Positions 37,351-46,591 of a stretch of 50,501 nucleotides of DNA are shown one piece after another. The first letter of the stretch is position 1. Every line of letters begins with the position of its first letter. The DNA comes from a virus. The stretch covers positions 1 to 50,501 of IMG/VR virus record IMGVR_UViG_3300005253_000162. One strand, written 5' to 3'. A program made the translations under genes and the position numbers. The notes under the pieces are model-generated. The model searched no databases. It saw only the letters and a list, made by a program, of their open reading frames with translations, and was not told the DNA's origin.

Positions 37351-37724
37351 ATGTCACCAATATTTGTTTTGAGTTTGGTTAATATCCAATAACGCATCAT
37401 ATTATATGCATCTTTTTCATGTTTTGTTCTGCCATATTTAAATTTCCATTTTTGTGCTTTCGCTATAGGTTTCCATAAACCTGGCAAAATTTTATTCACT
37501 TTAGGATACTCTCTGAGAATTTTATAATAATGTTCCATATATATTGTTGAAAATTCCACAATCTTTGGTGGACTTTCTATTACAATATGCTGCGGATCTT
37601 GCCATCTAAGCATCCCTATGACATTCCGCATAATGAGCGTGGCAGAATGGATTAGTCGCCGTTCTGTAAAATTATATGCGACACATCCAGCATGTACTCC
37701 TGGATCAATAGACATTATAATCAT
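37347..37724 (-). CDS. RuvC-like Holliday junction resolvase
   Basis: A 125-residue protein with the RNase H-fold resolvase motifs: SIDPGVHAG (first Asp), IVIESPP (Glu), and KHEKDAYNMMRYW (last His and Asp). It would cut branched DNA before packaging. The second ATG (MSIDPG) is an alternative start. Confidence 0.8.
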   Translation of the reverse strand: MIIMSIDPGVHAGCVAYNFTERRLIHSATLIMRNVIGMLRWQDPQHIVIESPPKIVEFSTIYMEHYYKILREYPKVNKILPGLWKPIAKAQKWKFKYGRTKHEKDAYNMMRYWILTKLKTNIGDM

Positions 37725-37734
37725 ATAATTGCAG

Positions 37735-37762
37735 AAAGTGTCCGCTATGAAGCGGACACTTT
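37735..37762 (-). terminator. Strong hairpin terminator or attenuator
   Basis: AAAGTGTCCGC and GCGGACACTTT form a perfect 11-bp stem with a 6-base loop, between the SSB-like stop and the resolvase start. The following U-run is poor in both directions, so it may only attenuate read-through into the resolvase and nucleotide genes. Confidence 0.65.
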
Positions 37763-37775
37763 GTTTAGAGTGCGA

Positions 37776-38207
37776 TCAGAATGGTAAGTCGGATTCTTCT
37801 GGTACTACATCTTCTGGCATACCCTGAACCTCGTCCATGGGCAATTGTGCGGTAGATGCAGTATACGGCATCGTTTGTTCAATCTTTGCACGCAGATTTC
37901 CCTCGTACGTATCGTGCGAAACCGTACCGCGAAAAACCTTACCGATTACTTCTTCTAATTTTATGTTGCCGTCTTCAGGTGCATTTATTGCATCCAAAAA
38001 GCCATCAACACGAAATCGTGCATCTGGAGAATGACTTAACAAAATCGAAGCTTGTTTTTCGCGATCTTCGCTTTTATCAATAACTTTACAGAATAGAAGC
38101 CAATATGGATAATTTTCACCATCTCGCTCCATTGCACGAGTTACTTTGAATGTGTGTGTTCCCAAGGCTGGCAACCCACTGTTTCGTTTTAAATCAAATG
38201 TAGTCAT
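37776..38207 (-). CDS. Single-stranded DNA-binding-like protein
   Basis: A 143-residue protein with an AAGGAG site. The beta-rich body resembles the phage DUF669-type SSB group, and the acidic C-terminus ends EESDLPF, the classic SSB tail that recruits replication proteins. It lies between the Sak4-like recombinase and the resolvase. Confidence 0.75.
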   Translation of the reverse strand: MTTFDLKRNSGLPALGTHTFKVTRAMERDGENYPYWLLFCKVIDKSEDREKQASILLSHSPDARFRVDGFLDAINAPEDGNIKLEEVIGKVFRGTVSHDTYEGNLRAKIEQTMPYTASTAQLPMDEVQGMPEDVVPEESDLPF

Positions 38208-38984
38208 TTACTTCTCCTTATTCCAAAATTCATAAAGTACATTATGTGTTGGATTATTCACAACTGAAGGTAACTTGTCACTTCGATCTTTTGTAACGAA
38301 ATTTGCTACGTCAAATGCCATTATACGCGATTTCTTAGGTTTGTCGCCAGAGTCGGCTTTATACAAATATCCAACTATATCCATCATACGTGCTACATTT
38401 CTTGCAGTATTTTTACCTACAAATTGTGGTTGAATAGCATCTGTTTCATATTCCTGTACAGCACGGTTAGCGATAAAAACAACGTTCATTCGCAATGCTC
38501 GCAAATTACGCATGTATTTATCAAAATCCATTAATGCTTTACCATAGTCTGATTGACTCGCCAAATCTTTATATGGTCTACGTACATCTGGAAATTTACT
38601 AATTACATTCTGCATTACAAAAAACTGAACTTCGTTTAACGAGTCAACAACAACTGTTTTGTAAGGATGAGCAGAATGAAGTAAATATCTTATTGCATTT
38701 TCCAAATCAGCCCATTTTGCAATTTCAATTCGTCCAACATTTCTAGAAACTGAAGACATTCCACGATCAGCATCAAGAAAAACTGGGTCAGGCCATGTTG
38801 ATGCGAAAACAGTTTTGCCGACACCACTTTCTGCATACACTAAAAACTTCACTTCTTCGGTATTAAATTTGCCTTCATGAGTTACTACATTGATATGATA
38901 ATCTTCAGCTGAAGGTCCCTCAACAACAGGAACTTCTATAGTCTCTGGACCTTCTCCTTCATATGTTAAATCAAGTTCTGTCAT
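38208..38984 (-). CDS. Sak4-like RecA-family ATPase
   Basis: A 258-residue protein with an AGGAG site. Walker A is ESGVGKT at 52-58, Walker B TVVVDSLNEV; a conserved FIANR strand follows. Layout and length fit the Sak4 single-strand annealing ATPases of phages. It lies between the Cas4-like nuclease and the SSB, a typical phage recombination set. Confidence 0.8.
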   Translation of the reverse strand: MTELDLTYEGEGPETIEVPVVEGPSAEDYHINVVTHEGKFNTEEVKFLVYAESGVGKTVFASTWPDPVFLDADRGMSSVSRNVGRIEIAKWADLENAIRYLLHSAHPYKTVVVDSLNEVQFFVMQNVISKFPDVRRPYKDLASQSDYGKALMDFDKYMRNLRALRMNVVFIANRAVQEYETDAIQPQFVGKNTARNVARMMDIVGYLYKADSGDKPKKSRIMAFDVANFVTKDRSDKLPSVVNNPTHNVLYEFWNKEK

Positions 38985-38997
38985 AAAATCTCCTATG

Positions 38998-39792
38998 TCA
39001 TTTTAGACGTTTTTCAAATGTTTTGAGAACACTTTTTGCTTCTCCACTATCATTTATGCTAAGGCAAACTGGATAAAAGTTACAATCCCATGTACAATCA
39101 CGTGTAGAATTTCTATACATTTCGCCTCCATCTCTATGGAACTTTGTCATTTCATTTGCTTGGTTTACCAATTCCCTTTCTATCGCCACAAGACCCTCTT
39201 GATTTCTGAATGCCTTGACCCGTACAACGGGTTCAGTTTTTGCTATGCCACCTTTGGTCATACGAATAACGTTGAAAAAAGTGCCTCTTGGATTAAACTC
39301 TAACTTACGCATCGCAAGCATATACATACTTATTTGAGGATCAATACTAACATGTTTCATACTTACTTGTTTCAAAAACTTATGCTCCAAAAGCCAAATA
39401 ATTCCATCAATTTCTACTACACCATCAATGTATCCTAGAAACACATGTTTATCAATCTTAAACTCAAACTTTAATTCTGCTTCAATTAATTCAAACTTAT
39501 CATTTTCAATTGACCATTCAAAATATCTATTCAAAATAAATTTCATTAATTCCCAAACATCGTCGAGTCCCCTATTCAATTCCATTTCATATTCAAAAAG
39601 TTTATCATTTGCCGCATGTAACGCTTCATCTTTATCACCGGTTTTATACCATACGGCAAGAGCCGAATGTCCTATTGAACCGCGAATTTGCCCCATACTT
39701 GAGGGTAATACATAATTTTCAATATATTTAAGAAAATATTTATATTTACATCTACGCCAACAACTCATACTAGAATGCGATAACTTACGCAT
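38998..39792 (-). CDS. PD-(D/E)XK nuclease, Cas4/RecB-like
   Basis: A 264-residue protein starting MRKLSHSSMSCWRRC. It shows GHSA, GYIDGVVE, LLEHKF (catalytic D, E, K) and a C-terminal DCTWDCNFYPVC group; with an N-terminal Cys these can hold an iron-sulphur cluster. It probably resects DNA ends for the Sak4-like recombinase. Confidence 0.85.
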   Translation of the reverse strand: MRKLSHSSMSCWRRCKYKYFLKYIENYVLPSSMGQIRGSIGHSALAVWYKTGDKDEALHAANDKLFEYEMELNRGLDDVWELMKFILNRYFEWSIENDKFELIEAELKFEFKIDKHVFLGYIDGVVEIDGIIWLLEHKFLKQVSMKHVSIDPQISMYMLAMRKLEFNPRGTFFNVIRMTKGGIAKTEPVVRVKAFRNQEGLVAIERELVNQANEMTKFHRDGGEMYRNSTRDCTWDCNFYPVCLSINDSGEAKSVLKTFEKRLK

Positions 39793-39800
39793 ATTACATC

Positions 39801-40097
39801 CTATATAAAAACATACTCATTATTTTGATAAATCGCTATTTCAATTTTACCGTCAAATCTTCTACCTAATACGATTCCAACCATCAAAGCAGTAGTTACT
39901 TTACCAATAGGAAGTATGACATCCTGACATGGGTCAAATTTACGATTAATTAATTCGTCATAAATAATGGTTCCTAAATCATAAGCCTCTTCATATCCTG
40001 TTGATAACAATATTATTTTCTCAGCGTATTGTTTCAAAGCACTTAAATCATGCTGTGTTGCCTCTGTAACAAATATATTTCTGAATTTTTTATCCAT
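39801..40097 (-). CDS. Hypothetical alpha/beta protein
   Basis: A 98-residue Rossmann-like protein (IFVTEAT, IILLSTG, DVILPIGKVTTALMVG, IEIAIYQ). The GKVTTALMVG segment may bind a phosphate. Overlaps the end of the helicase gene by 8 bp. No family recognised. Confidence 0.65.
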   Translation of the reverse strand: MDKKFRNIFVTEATQHDLSALKQYAEKIILLSTGYEEAYDLGTIIYDELINRKFDPCQDVILPIGKVTTALMVGIVLGRRFDGKIEIAIYQNNEYVFI

Positions 40098-42024
40098 TAA
40101 GAATTTCTCGCACTAAACCGCTTGTTAGCCGAATGCTACTTTCTTTGCGATAACTCAACACTCTGTCAATTACATGATCAATTGTTTGTGCTCCAGAAGA
40201 TGTAGTTGACAAAAGATGAATAATATACGGCGAACTAACAGTACCAATTCTGCGAACTCTGTGCAGAGACTGATAATAATCGTCACCATTGTATGATCGC
40301 TCAAGATATATTGCAGTTCTAGCTTTCGTTAGCGTAAATCCGAATTTACCTACAGCAGGATGTGCAACTATCACATCAGTCTGACCTCTTTGAAACGAGT
40401 CAACTATGTTTTGTCGCGATGCTTTGCTTGTACGACCCGTTAATTCACTTACTTTAAATCGTTTTCCTTCTAACTGTCGCCGTATTCTAGTAGCAGTTTC
40501 TATGAATGTAGTCCAGATGATAACAGGTTTTTCAACGAATTGCATCATCTCAATTGCAGCTTGCCACTTGGCTGAAATATCTTTGCCTTCAACTAATATC
40601 GGATTTGATGCTAGTTGTATCAAACGCAACATTTGCGTCAAAATATTTGGAGCCAATAATGCATCATTTTCAGTTAGCTGTGCAACAAACGTTTCTTCCA
40701 TCTCTCCGTACACACGTTCTTGATCTTTAGGCATGGGAATATCAAAAGAGTCAAAAATCCAATCTGGTAAATTTGGCAGGACTTGTTTTTGTGTACGAGC
40801 ATAATAAATATGCTCTAAATCTTCATGCAGTTCGGCAGCAGCATTTTTCTTATTTCCATGTATTTGATATCCCCATTTTGTTTGTTCAACATCGCAATAA
40901 TTTTCTGCAAAGCGCCAAAAAGCAGAAAAATGTTTTGAGTCCAATATATTTAATTGACTCCATAAATCGCTATAATTCTTCGATGTTGGTGAACCACTCA
41001 ACATCCATACTACTTTATGTTGACCAGAAAGTGCTTTAATAGCGCGAGTTCGTTGAGACTTCCTATTTTTGATTAAAATTGACTCATCAATAATTACAAT
41101 ATCAAAACCATAATCTTTATTTACTTTCCAGGCAGGAGGTTCTTTACCGCTGTCAGGATCCTCGTGTGTCATCCTTGTACGCACTGTATCATAATTTGTA
41201 ATTACCCACTGTGCGTCAGGACTAGTATTTTGATGCCATATTACAGACTCGTCGCCTGTCCACTTTTTGATCTCTTGTTGCCAATTGCGCAGAAGGGACA
41301 AAGGTGAAATGACTAGAACTCTCGAAGAATGCGTTGTCTCGCAAATATCTTTTGCAGCAAGAATAGCGCATAAAGATTTGCCTAGACCAGGAGCAAGACA
41401 AAGCATAGCTTCATGCCGTTTTATCAAAAATCTGATTGCTTCTATTTGATATGGGAAAGCATTATTGGATTCTACCAAAAATTCTGTAAAAGAGGCTAAG
41501 GAAACACGTTCAGCATCTTTTTCTTCCCATAAAGAAACGCTTGATTCTTTTGTCAAATTAGGAAAAAGTCGCATAACAGCGTTAATATTACCTTGAGTCA
41601 ATGAACCTTTCCACGTTTTGTTCCGCCAAAAGAATGTATGTGCTTTTATCTGCTTCGAAGGATGTATATTAGGTGAAAATCTTAAAAATCCCTTTGAATC
41701 AACATACAATAATCCATCTGACTTTTTCTCACTAGCATAGACAATAGCTGTTGACGGCAGTACAATGGTCTGTAAATCATATTCATCGATTTGACGTGAA
41801 TACTTCTTTAGTTTCACGCTAATCCAATGATATTGTCTTTCAGAAATTCCTTTTCCACGAACAAATAATTGCTCTGCTACCGACGTCAAAAACGTTGCAT
41901 CAACTGCATTAAATCCTTGTTTATTATCGTAAACAGTAACCCCCTGTTCTTGTTCATCTCTTGTTTGTAAATTATAAAGGAGCTTTAATGATTTTAATAC
42001 ATCTGTTTGACAATCCCAATCCAT
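40090..42024 (-). CDS. SNF2-like helicase
   Basis: A 644-residue protein from ATG 42024 with AAAGGA ahead; a TTG at 42033 is an alternative. Superfamily 2 motifs are present: APGLGKS (I), VISPLSLLRNW (Ia), IDES (II, in place of DEAH), LSGSPT (III), and the C-terminal RecA fold with VAHPAVGKFGFTLTKA and QSLHRVRRIG (VI). It probably remodels forks or recombination intermediates. First gene of the replication operon. Confidence 0.88.
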   Translation of the reverse strand: MDWDCQTDVLKSLKLLYNLQTRDEQEQGVTVYDNKQGFNAVDATFLTSVAEQLFVRGKGISERQYHWISVKLKKYSRQIDEYDLQTIVLPSTAIVYASEKKSDGLLYVDSKGFLRFSPNIHPSKQIKAHTFFWRNKTWKGSLTQGNINAVMRLFPNLTKESSVSLWEEKDAERVSLASFTEFLVESNNAFPYQIEAIRFLIKRHEAMLCLAPGLGKSLCAILAAKDICETTHSSRVLVISPLSLLRNWQQEIKKWTGDESVIWHQNTSPDAQWVITNYDTVRTRMTHEDPDSGKEPPAWKVNKDYGFDIVIIDESILIKNRKSQRTRAIKALSGQHKVVWMLSGSPTSKNYSDLWSQLNILDSKHFSAFWRFAENYCDVEQTKWGYQIHGNKKNAAAELHEDLEHIYYARTQKQVLPNLPDWIFDSFDIPMPKDQERVYGEMEETFVAQLTENDALLAPNILTQMLRLIQLASNPILVEGKDISAKWQAAIEMMQFVEKPVIIWTTFIETATRIRRQLEGKRFKVSELTGRTSKASRQNIVDSFQRGQTDVIVAHPAVGKFGFTLTKARTAIYLERSYNGDDYYQSLHRVRRIGTVSSPYIIHLLSTTSSGAQTIDHVIDRVLSYRKESSIRLTSGLVREILNG

Positions 42025-42074
42025 TTTAGGCAATCCTTTATTTTTACTTTACACTTCTTTACTTATTACTTGTA

Positions 42075-42115
42075 GCTATATTGTAACACAAATTACATCA
42101 TTTTGGGTATAGTTT
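42075..42115 (-). promoter_or_regulatory. Weak leftward promoter candidate of the replication operon
   Basis: On the minus strand a TACAAT -10 lies about 45 bp ahead of the helicase ATG, with ATACCC upstream as in the early family, but the -35 is poor. The lysis operon ends at the hairpin just upstream, so some promoter is expected here. Confidence 0.4.
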
Positions 42116-42129
42116 GAATATGTATATTC

Positions 42130-42167
42130 AGCCGAGAACCTCATATTTGGGAGTGAAGTTCTCGGCT
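42130..42167 (-). terminator. Hairpin after the endolysin gene
   Basis: AGCCGAGAAC and GTTCTCGGCT form a perfect 10-bp stem with an 18-base loop, beginning 10 bp beyond the endolysin stop. The U-run is missing on the minus strand. It separates the lysis and replication operons. Confidence 0.65.
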
Positions 42168-42176
42168 ATCAAATTC

Positions 42177-43109
42177 TCACAGATTTTTTGTGAGCCAGCG
42201 AGCTATCCAAGCAGTTGGACATTTAATTTTAATCCACTGCCTGTCATATTCGTCTACGGCAACCTCGCCCGCAGTCAGCCATTGTGATCCTTCAAATGCT
42301 TGAGCAAACGGTGTATTGTTTCTTATCGTAGGAATTACACGCATACTGAGTCTTCGAGAAGTTACCACAATACAGTCGGGAATGGTTGGTTTTGGCGGTT
42401 CTGCAGAATCCAATCCAAAAAATTCCGCAAATTCTTGCGCAGTACCCGCACGCATGTTCTTAATGAAACGACCACGATCTAAGTGGTGAGCATGTACAAA
42501 ACCGTTTGATTTAGCTTCATTATTAGGTTGACCTTCATATTGCCATAAAACACATTTATCCTCGCGACCCGTTTTACTCCAAGTATATGGAATATACGGA
42601 GATTGAGTTAAAGGAGGTTTATGTTCATATTCAGGATAATACGGCCAATTTGCATTCCAAAGATAAAAATCACTGAGCCACTCTAGAACACCATATGGAT
42701 TGAGAGAGCCTGGATTTGTATACATTCCTGTCAGAACGAACAAATCTCTTGAGGTAAACATAGCATCTCGCATTTGTTTTACGCTCAAGCCAGGTTCCTC
42801 GCAGTCTTGCCAATTGCCAAGTTTAAACTTATCCAAACCAAATACATCTCTGCAAACATTGCGGAAATATACGGCCTGAGCCTCGCCGCCATATCTAGGA
42901 TCTAGATAGCAATACGCACCTAAAGGAATACCATTATCTAAGGCTTGCCATCCATTATATTCAAACTGCGGATCAGTCCACAGACCCTGTGTAGCTTTGA
43001 GGATCAGGCCACGGTTTTGATTGTCGACGAAGGCTTGAACATCCGTAAGCGGACCATTCCAATGGCTGGTATCTCTTACTTTGAGTTCACCCTCGACAAT
43101 CTGACTCAT
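42177..43109 (-). CDS. GH25 lysozyme endolysin
   Basis: A 310-residue protein. Residues about 10-220 are a glycoside hydrolase 25 barrel: DTSHWNG, LILKATQG, GAYCYLDP, NWQDCEEPG and VLWQYEG. The C-terminal 80 residues look like an SH3-type wall-binding domain (LSMRVIPTIRNNTPFAQAFEG). It cuts peptidoglycan at lysis. No signal peptide, so it depends on a holin, and two candidates lie directly upstream. Confidence 0.9.
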   Translation of the reverse strand: MSQIVEGELKVRDTSHWNGPLTDVQAFVDNQNRGLILKATQGLWTDPQFEYNGWQALDNGIPLGAYCYLDPRYGGEAQAVYFRNVCRDVFGLDKFKLGNWQDCEEPGLSVKQMRDAMFTSRDLFVLTGMYTNPGSLNPYGVLEWLSDFYLWNANWPYYPEYEHKPPLTQSPYIPYTWSKTGREDKCVLWQYEGQPNNEAKSNGFVHAHHLDRGRFIKNMRAGTAQEFAEFFGLDSAEPPKPTIPDCIVVTSRRLSMRVIPTIRNNTPFAQAFEGSQWLTAGEVAVDEYDRQWIKIKCPTAWIARWLTKNL

Positions 43110-43480
43110 CCGGTATCTCCCATTGCTCGCTTAGGTGGTTTTGGTCGTGCAATTCGCGGACTGAGCTTATACATTTCTTGATTGCCAATCCAAGCACCAC
43201 CGATAGCCAGAACTACTTCAACAAGTCCAGCCTCAGAACAAACAAGCGTGATACTTATTGAATTCAACAATTGCACTCCAAAACTAGAGCAACTGAGACC
43301 TAGTGAAATAAAGCCGATAACGGTAACACTTCCGAGCATTACAAGACGTTTAAGATTACCGTCATTGGACCCATCTGGTTTTTGTCCCAAAGTTTTAAAC
43401 CAGGTATTAAAGCCAGGAATGTAAGAAGTACATAGAGATAGAAGAACACCGAGCATTGCAGATAAAATAGGGGCAGTCAT
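43106..43480 (-). CDS. Holin-like membrane protein
   Basis: A 124-residue protein with hydrophobic segments at about 4-22, 46-62 and 73-96 and a Pro/Lys-rich C-terminal tail (RPKPPKRAM). ATGA overlap with the endolysin gene. Size, topology and position fit a phage holin. Confidence 0.7.
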   Translation of the reverse strand: MTAPILSAMLGVLLSLCTSYIPGFNTWFKTLGQKPDGSNDGNLKRLVMLGSVTVIGFISLGLSCSSFGVQLLNSISITLVCSEAGLVEVVLAIGGAWIGNQEMYKLSPRIARPKPPKRAMGDTG

Positions 43481-43797
43481 TTTTTCTCCTTTGAGTCTAA
43501 TTTTCCATATAAAGCTTCCAATCGTCTAGAATTATCTTTTATTTCTTCCGCTAGACGTGCCGTTGATTCAGAATGTTGTTTATATATAGCTTCTAATGTT
43601 TGTACAAATCTTATCTCCTCTCGTTCAATAAATCCACGCCAATCTTTGGATTGACCTTCTAAATATGTTTTCCACCCTTCAGTTACAGATGAAATATATT
43701 CACGATTTGCTTTGGACATTTGCAAAGCAAATACTACTACAATGATTAACGCAGCAAATTGTGGTACATTTTGACTTAGTGTTATCCAATCTATCAT
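43477..43797 (-). CDS. Holin/XhlA-like protein, one span plus coiled coil
   Basis: A 106-residue protein with an AGGAG site. One hydrophobic span (about 12-28) is followed by a long charged coiled coil. This resembles haemolysin XhlA-type or spanin-like helpers. It overlaps the holin gene, so the three lysis genes are coupled. Confidence 0.65.
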   Translation of the reverse strand: MIDWITLSQNVPQFAALIIVVVFALQMSKANREYISSVTEGWKTYLEGQSKDWRGFIEREEIRFVQTLEAIYKQHSESTARLAEEIKDNSRRLEALYGKLDSKEKK

Positions 43798-43812
43798 GTA
43801 CTTCTCCTATTT

Positions 43813-44571
43813 TTATGTTTCTGCCCATGACAAAAGTGTCATAGCAGTAGGATAGGTAGCATTATTTGAATTTGTAAAAAAGAATATCTCGTCAGCAGTC
43901 AAAAAATCTGTTCTACCTACACTGTGAAATTCAAACCAATGTCGTCCATCCACAGACCAATGACACTTCCTATTTGTATTATTATCTTCAATACGAAGCC
44001 ACATTACCGGACTACTTCCAGCTTGAACAATTTCTTGTTCTAGATATGTAGCACTCCATGTAGTTGGATTAGTAAATTTGATACTTGCAATACTATTTAC
44101 ACTAATACTTAAATGAAAGGTATGCAATTTTCCATCAGAACTTTGTCTAAAACCAATACCGACACCACTATAATTAACTTTATATCCATGCGGCATAAAT
44201 GCGACAGTAATTACATAAGGTACACTAGGAATGGTTTTCTTACGAATACGAAGATTATCCCCTGCTAATGTCGGCGCAAGTAAGTAGATACCTCCTCCAT
44301 CAACATCTACACTACCCGTTCCTTGATTTATCCAAGCAAAATCTCCGTTTACAGGCGCAACAAATGGAAATAGCGGACCCCAAGGAATCCACGCCGCACC
44401 TGTATCTCGCTCTATAACAAAACCATCGCTAGGTAAAAACAAATCGCCATCGTTACTGGCTGCCGGACGACTTCCATATACTGACGTGAATGTATTATCT
44501 CCCCCACCATCCCCAGTATGAATTTTTCGAATGTCCGCAGGACCTGGCTGTCTAGTTCGTGTGTTAGCCAT
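43813..44571 (-). CDS. Tail-associated beta-sandwich protein
   Basis: A 252-residue protein; residues about 75-250 look like a concanavalin-type beta sandwich (NGDFAWINQG, YVITVAFMP, CHWSVDGRHWFEF). The N-terminal 60 residues are Gly/Asp-rich with PAASNDGDLFLPSDGF, typical of fibre adaptor segments. A receptor-binding role is likely by position. Confidence 0.65.
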   Translation of the reverse strand: MANTRTRQPGPADIRKIHTGDGGGDNTFTSVYGSRPAASNDGDLFLPSDGFVIERDTGAAWIPWGPLFPFVAPVNGDFAWINQGTGSVDVDGGGIYLLAPTLAGDNLRIRKKTIPSVPYVITVAFMPHGYKVNYSGVGIGFRQSSDGKLHTFHLSISVNSIASIKFTNPTTWSATYLEQEIVQAGSSPVMWLRIEDNNTNRKCHWSVDGRHWFEFHSVGRTDFLTADEIFFFTNSNNATYPTAMTLLSWAET

Positions 44572-44918
44572 TAAGTTATCCTATTGACGTATCCACCAAT
44601 CATTATTACATTAGCTGTACCTGCAAATGCTCTCACAATCAAACTATTTTGCAATAACAGACCAGGAACAATCAAGTATAAACCATCCTCAGCAGGTACA
44701 GTCACTTCAATCAAATCGTCTGGCGATGCTACTCCTCCATATTCAATTGTCAGTTTCACATCTAAACTATCAGAATTAACTGCCCATAAGTGTATTTCAT
44801 CCAAATCACTAGATCCTGCAACAGCGGTATGTATCAATGTTCCTGCTGTTGCAACAGGAACAACTTTTATCATACGTCCATTCGTTGAACCTGATAATAA
44901 TACTTTCGTATATGCCAT
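44571..44918 (-). CDS. Small beta-rich tail protein
   Basis: A 115-residue beta-rich protein with an AAGG site, coupled to the next gene through TAATG. The pattern of short strands (IHLWAVNSD, VKLTIEYGG, LIVRAFAG) is common in phage fibre-associated small proteins. No specific family claimed. Confidence 0.65.
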   Translation of the reverse strand: MAYTKVLLSGSTNGRMIKVVPVATAGTLIHTAVAGSSDLDEIHLWAVNSDSLDVKLTIEYGGVASPDDLIEVTVPAEDGLYLIVPGLLLQNSLIVRAFAGTANVIMIGGYVNRIT

Positions 44919-44927
44919 AAATCACCT

Positions 44928-45194
44928 TTAGCTAAATACTTGTACTTCTAATACGTCAGTAGCTCCTGCTCCTCCGCCTGGAATAGTTATATCTGTTTGA
45001 TTATTTCCAGCGTCATCAGTAGCTGTTACACCAGCGCCGGTAAAGTTCAAATTTATACGTTGAGCCAGCGAAACACTTTCGTCTTGAATAATATGACCAC
45101 TAATCGTACCACCAGTAACCAATATTTCTAATTTTCGTATACGTTTTGCAATAGCCAATATTGAATTAGTTAAGTCATTAAGTATATCGCTCAT
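44928..45194 (-). CDS. Short tail-fibre-like protein
   Basis: An 88-residue protein: a helical, probably trimeric coiled-coil start, then INLNFTGAGVTATDDAGNNQ and TDITIPGGGAG, a motif frequent in phage fibres and head fibres. ATGA overlap with the upstream gene. Confidence 0.7.
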   Translation of the reverse strand: MSDILNDLTNSILAIAKRIRKLEILVTGGTISGHIIQDESVSLAQRINLNFTGAGVTATDDAGNNQTDITIPGGGAGATDVLEVQVFS

Positions 45195-46591
45195 ACTACT
45201 TTCAAGGGTATATCAGCAAATTCCATAACAATCTCTTCTCGTTTGTTTTCGCCGGAGATTAATATTCTACGTCCAACTATACGTTTATTTCTCTGTACAT
45301 CACCATATTTTGCAGTTACACGATCGCCAAGAAAATAATGTACACCATATAATGAATTTGGTTGTTGTAAAGGCGAGAAAATAAAAATTTCTTTAGCTTG
45401 CAATTCTTGCAAAGATTCACTACCAGCTGTCTCCAATTGATAGACGAATTCTTGTCCGGAAGCATTACGTGTTACCTCACGTCTATTCCATGGCGAATCT
45501 GCAATAGCTGTTTCATCGCGAGAAACTTGTACAGAACGTGTTGAAAGATCGCCTTGTCCAAGTACAAAAATAATATTCGCTTCGGACATACGGTCATATT
45601 GATAAGTCATATTTTGTACACTTCCCATAGGTACACTGAATACTACTGGAACATTACCCGCAGCATTTTTACCTGTTGACGAATTTAAACCCTCAACTGT
45701 TCGATCAGCACCTAATTGTCCAACAAAAGTTTTGAAAATAAATTTTGCGAGAGCTTGTCCTTCAACTTTATAATCGATTCCAGAAAAATTTGCAATGTCT
45801 ATTAAAACATCCAATAAATTTTCAGCAGGTCTGCTACCACTCCATAATTTACCTGCACCATTATCAACGTCAATTGAAAATCCAGGAAGAACTCCAGGCG
45901 CATCAATAAATGTACCGCTTCCATAATCAGCTTCGAACTTACGTCCATTAGCAGGAGTTGCTGATGGACCGCAATTTTCTTCAGCATATTCTTTCATTGC
46001 AGTTTCCGATGGTATTAAATTTTTGTCTGCTCTGACCGTTCCACCAAGATATGCAATTGTAGTTCGCGCTAATAAATCTGCGTAATCAAATCCAGAACTA
46101 GAAAAAACTTTTACACCGTTTTGATTGATGCCACGAAATGGCGTACGATGTAGCCCTTCAAATTCTAAAGCCCACGGCAACATCCCAGGAATTGAACGAT
46201 AAATTTCTATTTGTCCATCCAACTCGAATAAATTAAACCTTGAATCCGAGTTATCGCGAAAAGTCAAAACATATGTACCAAGACTGTTTACTTTAGACGA
46301 AATTTCTAATGACAACCAATCATCAAATAATGCAACTTGTACACCACTTTGATCTTTTAATCGTATATAATATCTTGATGCAATATTTCCAAAAGCTGGA
46401 GTTGTAACAGCGCAGGGAATAACAATAGGTTCAACATATTTAACAAGTACTTCTAAAACAGCTTGTGTTACTCTTCCTTTTTGAGTACTTGGTTCAGCAA
46501 GTACCTCCAAAGGAGATTGAGTTACCCTTCCTTTTTGGGTATTGGGTTCTGCCAATACTTCTAAAGGAGCTTGAGTTACTCGTCCTGACAT
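45191..46591 (-). CDS. Tail protein, Gp37-like domain, with N-terminal 18-residue repeats
   Basis: A 466-residue protein with a GGAG site. Residues 3-50 are three copies of an 18-residue unit (GRVTQAPLEVLAEPNTQK). The main part (about 70-460) resembles the siphovirus ReqiPepy6 Gp37-like tail domain: long beta domain, NLLDVLIDIANFSGIDY, and a C-terminal GDRVTAKYG strand. It is probably a baseplate hub component. Confidence 0.75.
   Translation of the reverse strand: MSGRVTQAPLEVLAEPNTQKGRVTQSPLEVLAEPSTQKGRVTQAVLEVLVKYVEPIVIPCAVTTPAFGNIASRYYIRLKDQSGVQVALFDDWLSLEISSKVNSLGTYVLTFRDNSDSRFNLFELDGQIEIYRSIPGMLPWALEFEGLHRTPFRGINQNGVKVFSSSGFDYADLLARTTIAYLGGTVRADKNLIPSETAMKEYAEENCGPSATPANGRKFEADYGSGTFIDAPGVLPGFSIDVDNGAGKLWSGSRPAENLLDVLIDIANFSGIDYKVEGQALAKFIFKTFVGQLGADRTVEGLNSSTGKNAAGNVPVVFSVPMGSVQNMTYQYDRMSEANIIFVLGQGDLSTRSVQVSRDETAIADSPWNRREVTRNASGQEFVYQLETAGSESLQELQAKEIFIFSPLQQPNSLYGVHYFLGDRVTAKYGDVQRNKRIVGRRILISGENKREEIVMEFADIPLKVV
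46440..46588 (-). repeat. Three 54-bp in-frame repeats at the 5' end of the tail gene
   Basis: Three copies encode GRVTQ-x-x-LEVL units of 18 residues; the third is truncated and more diverged. The copies share most bases, so the expansion is fairly recent. They may be a flexible tether or docking motif. Confidence 0.8.
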
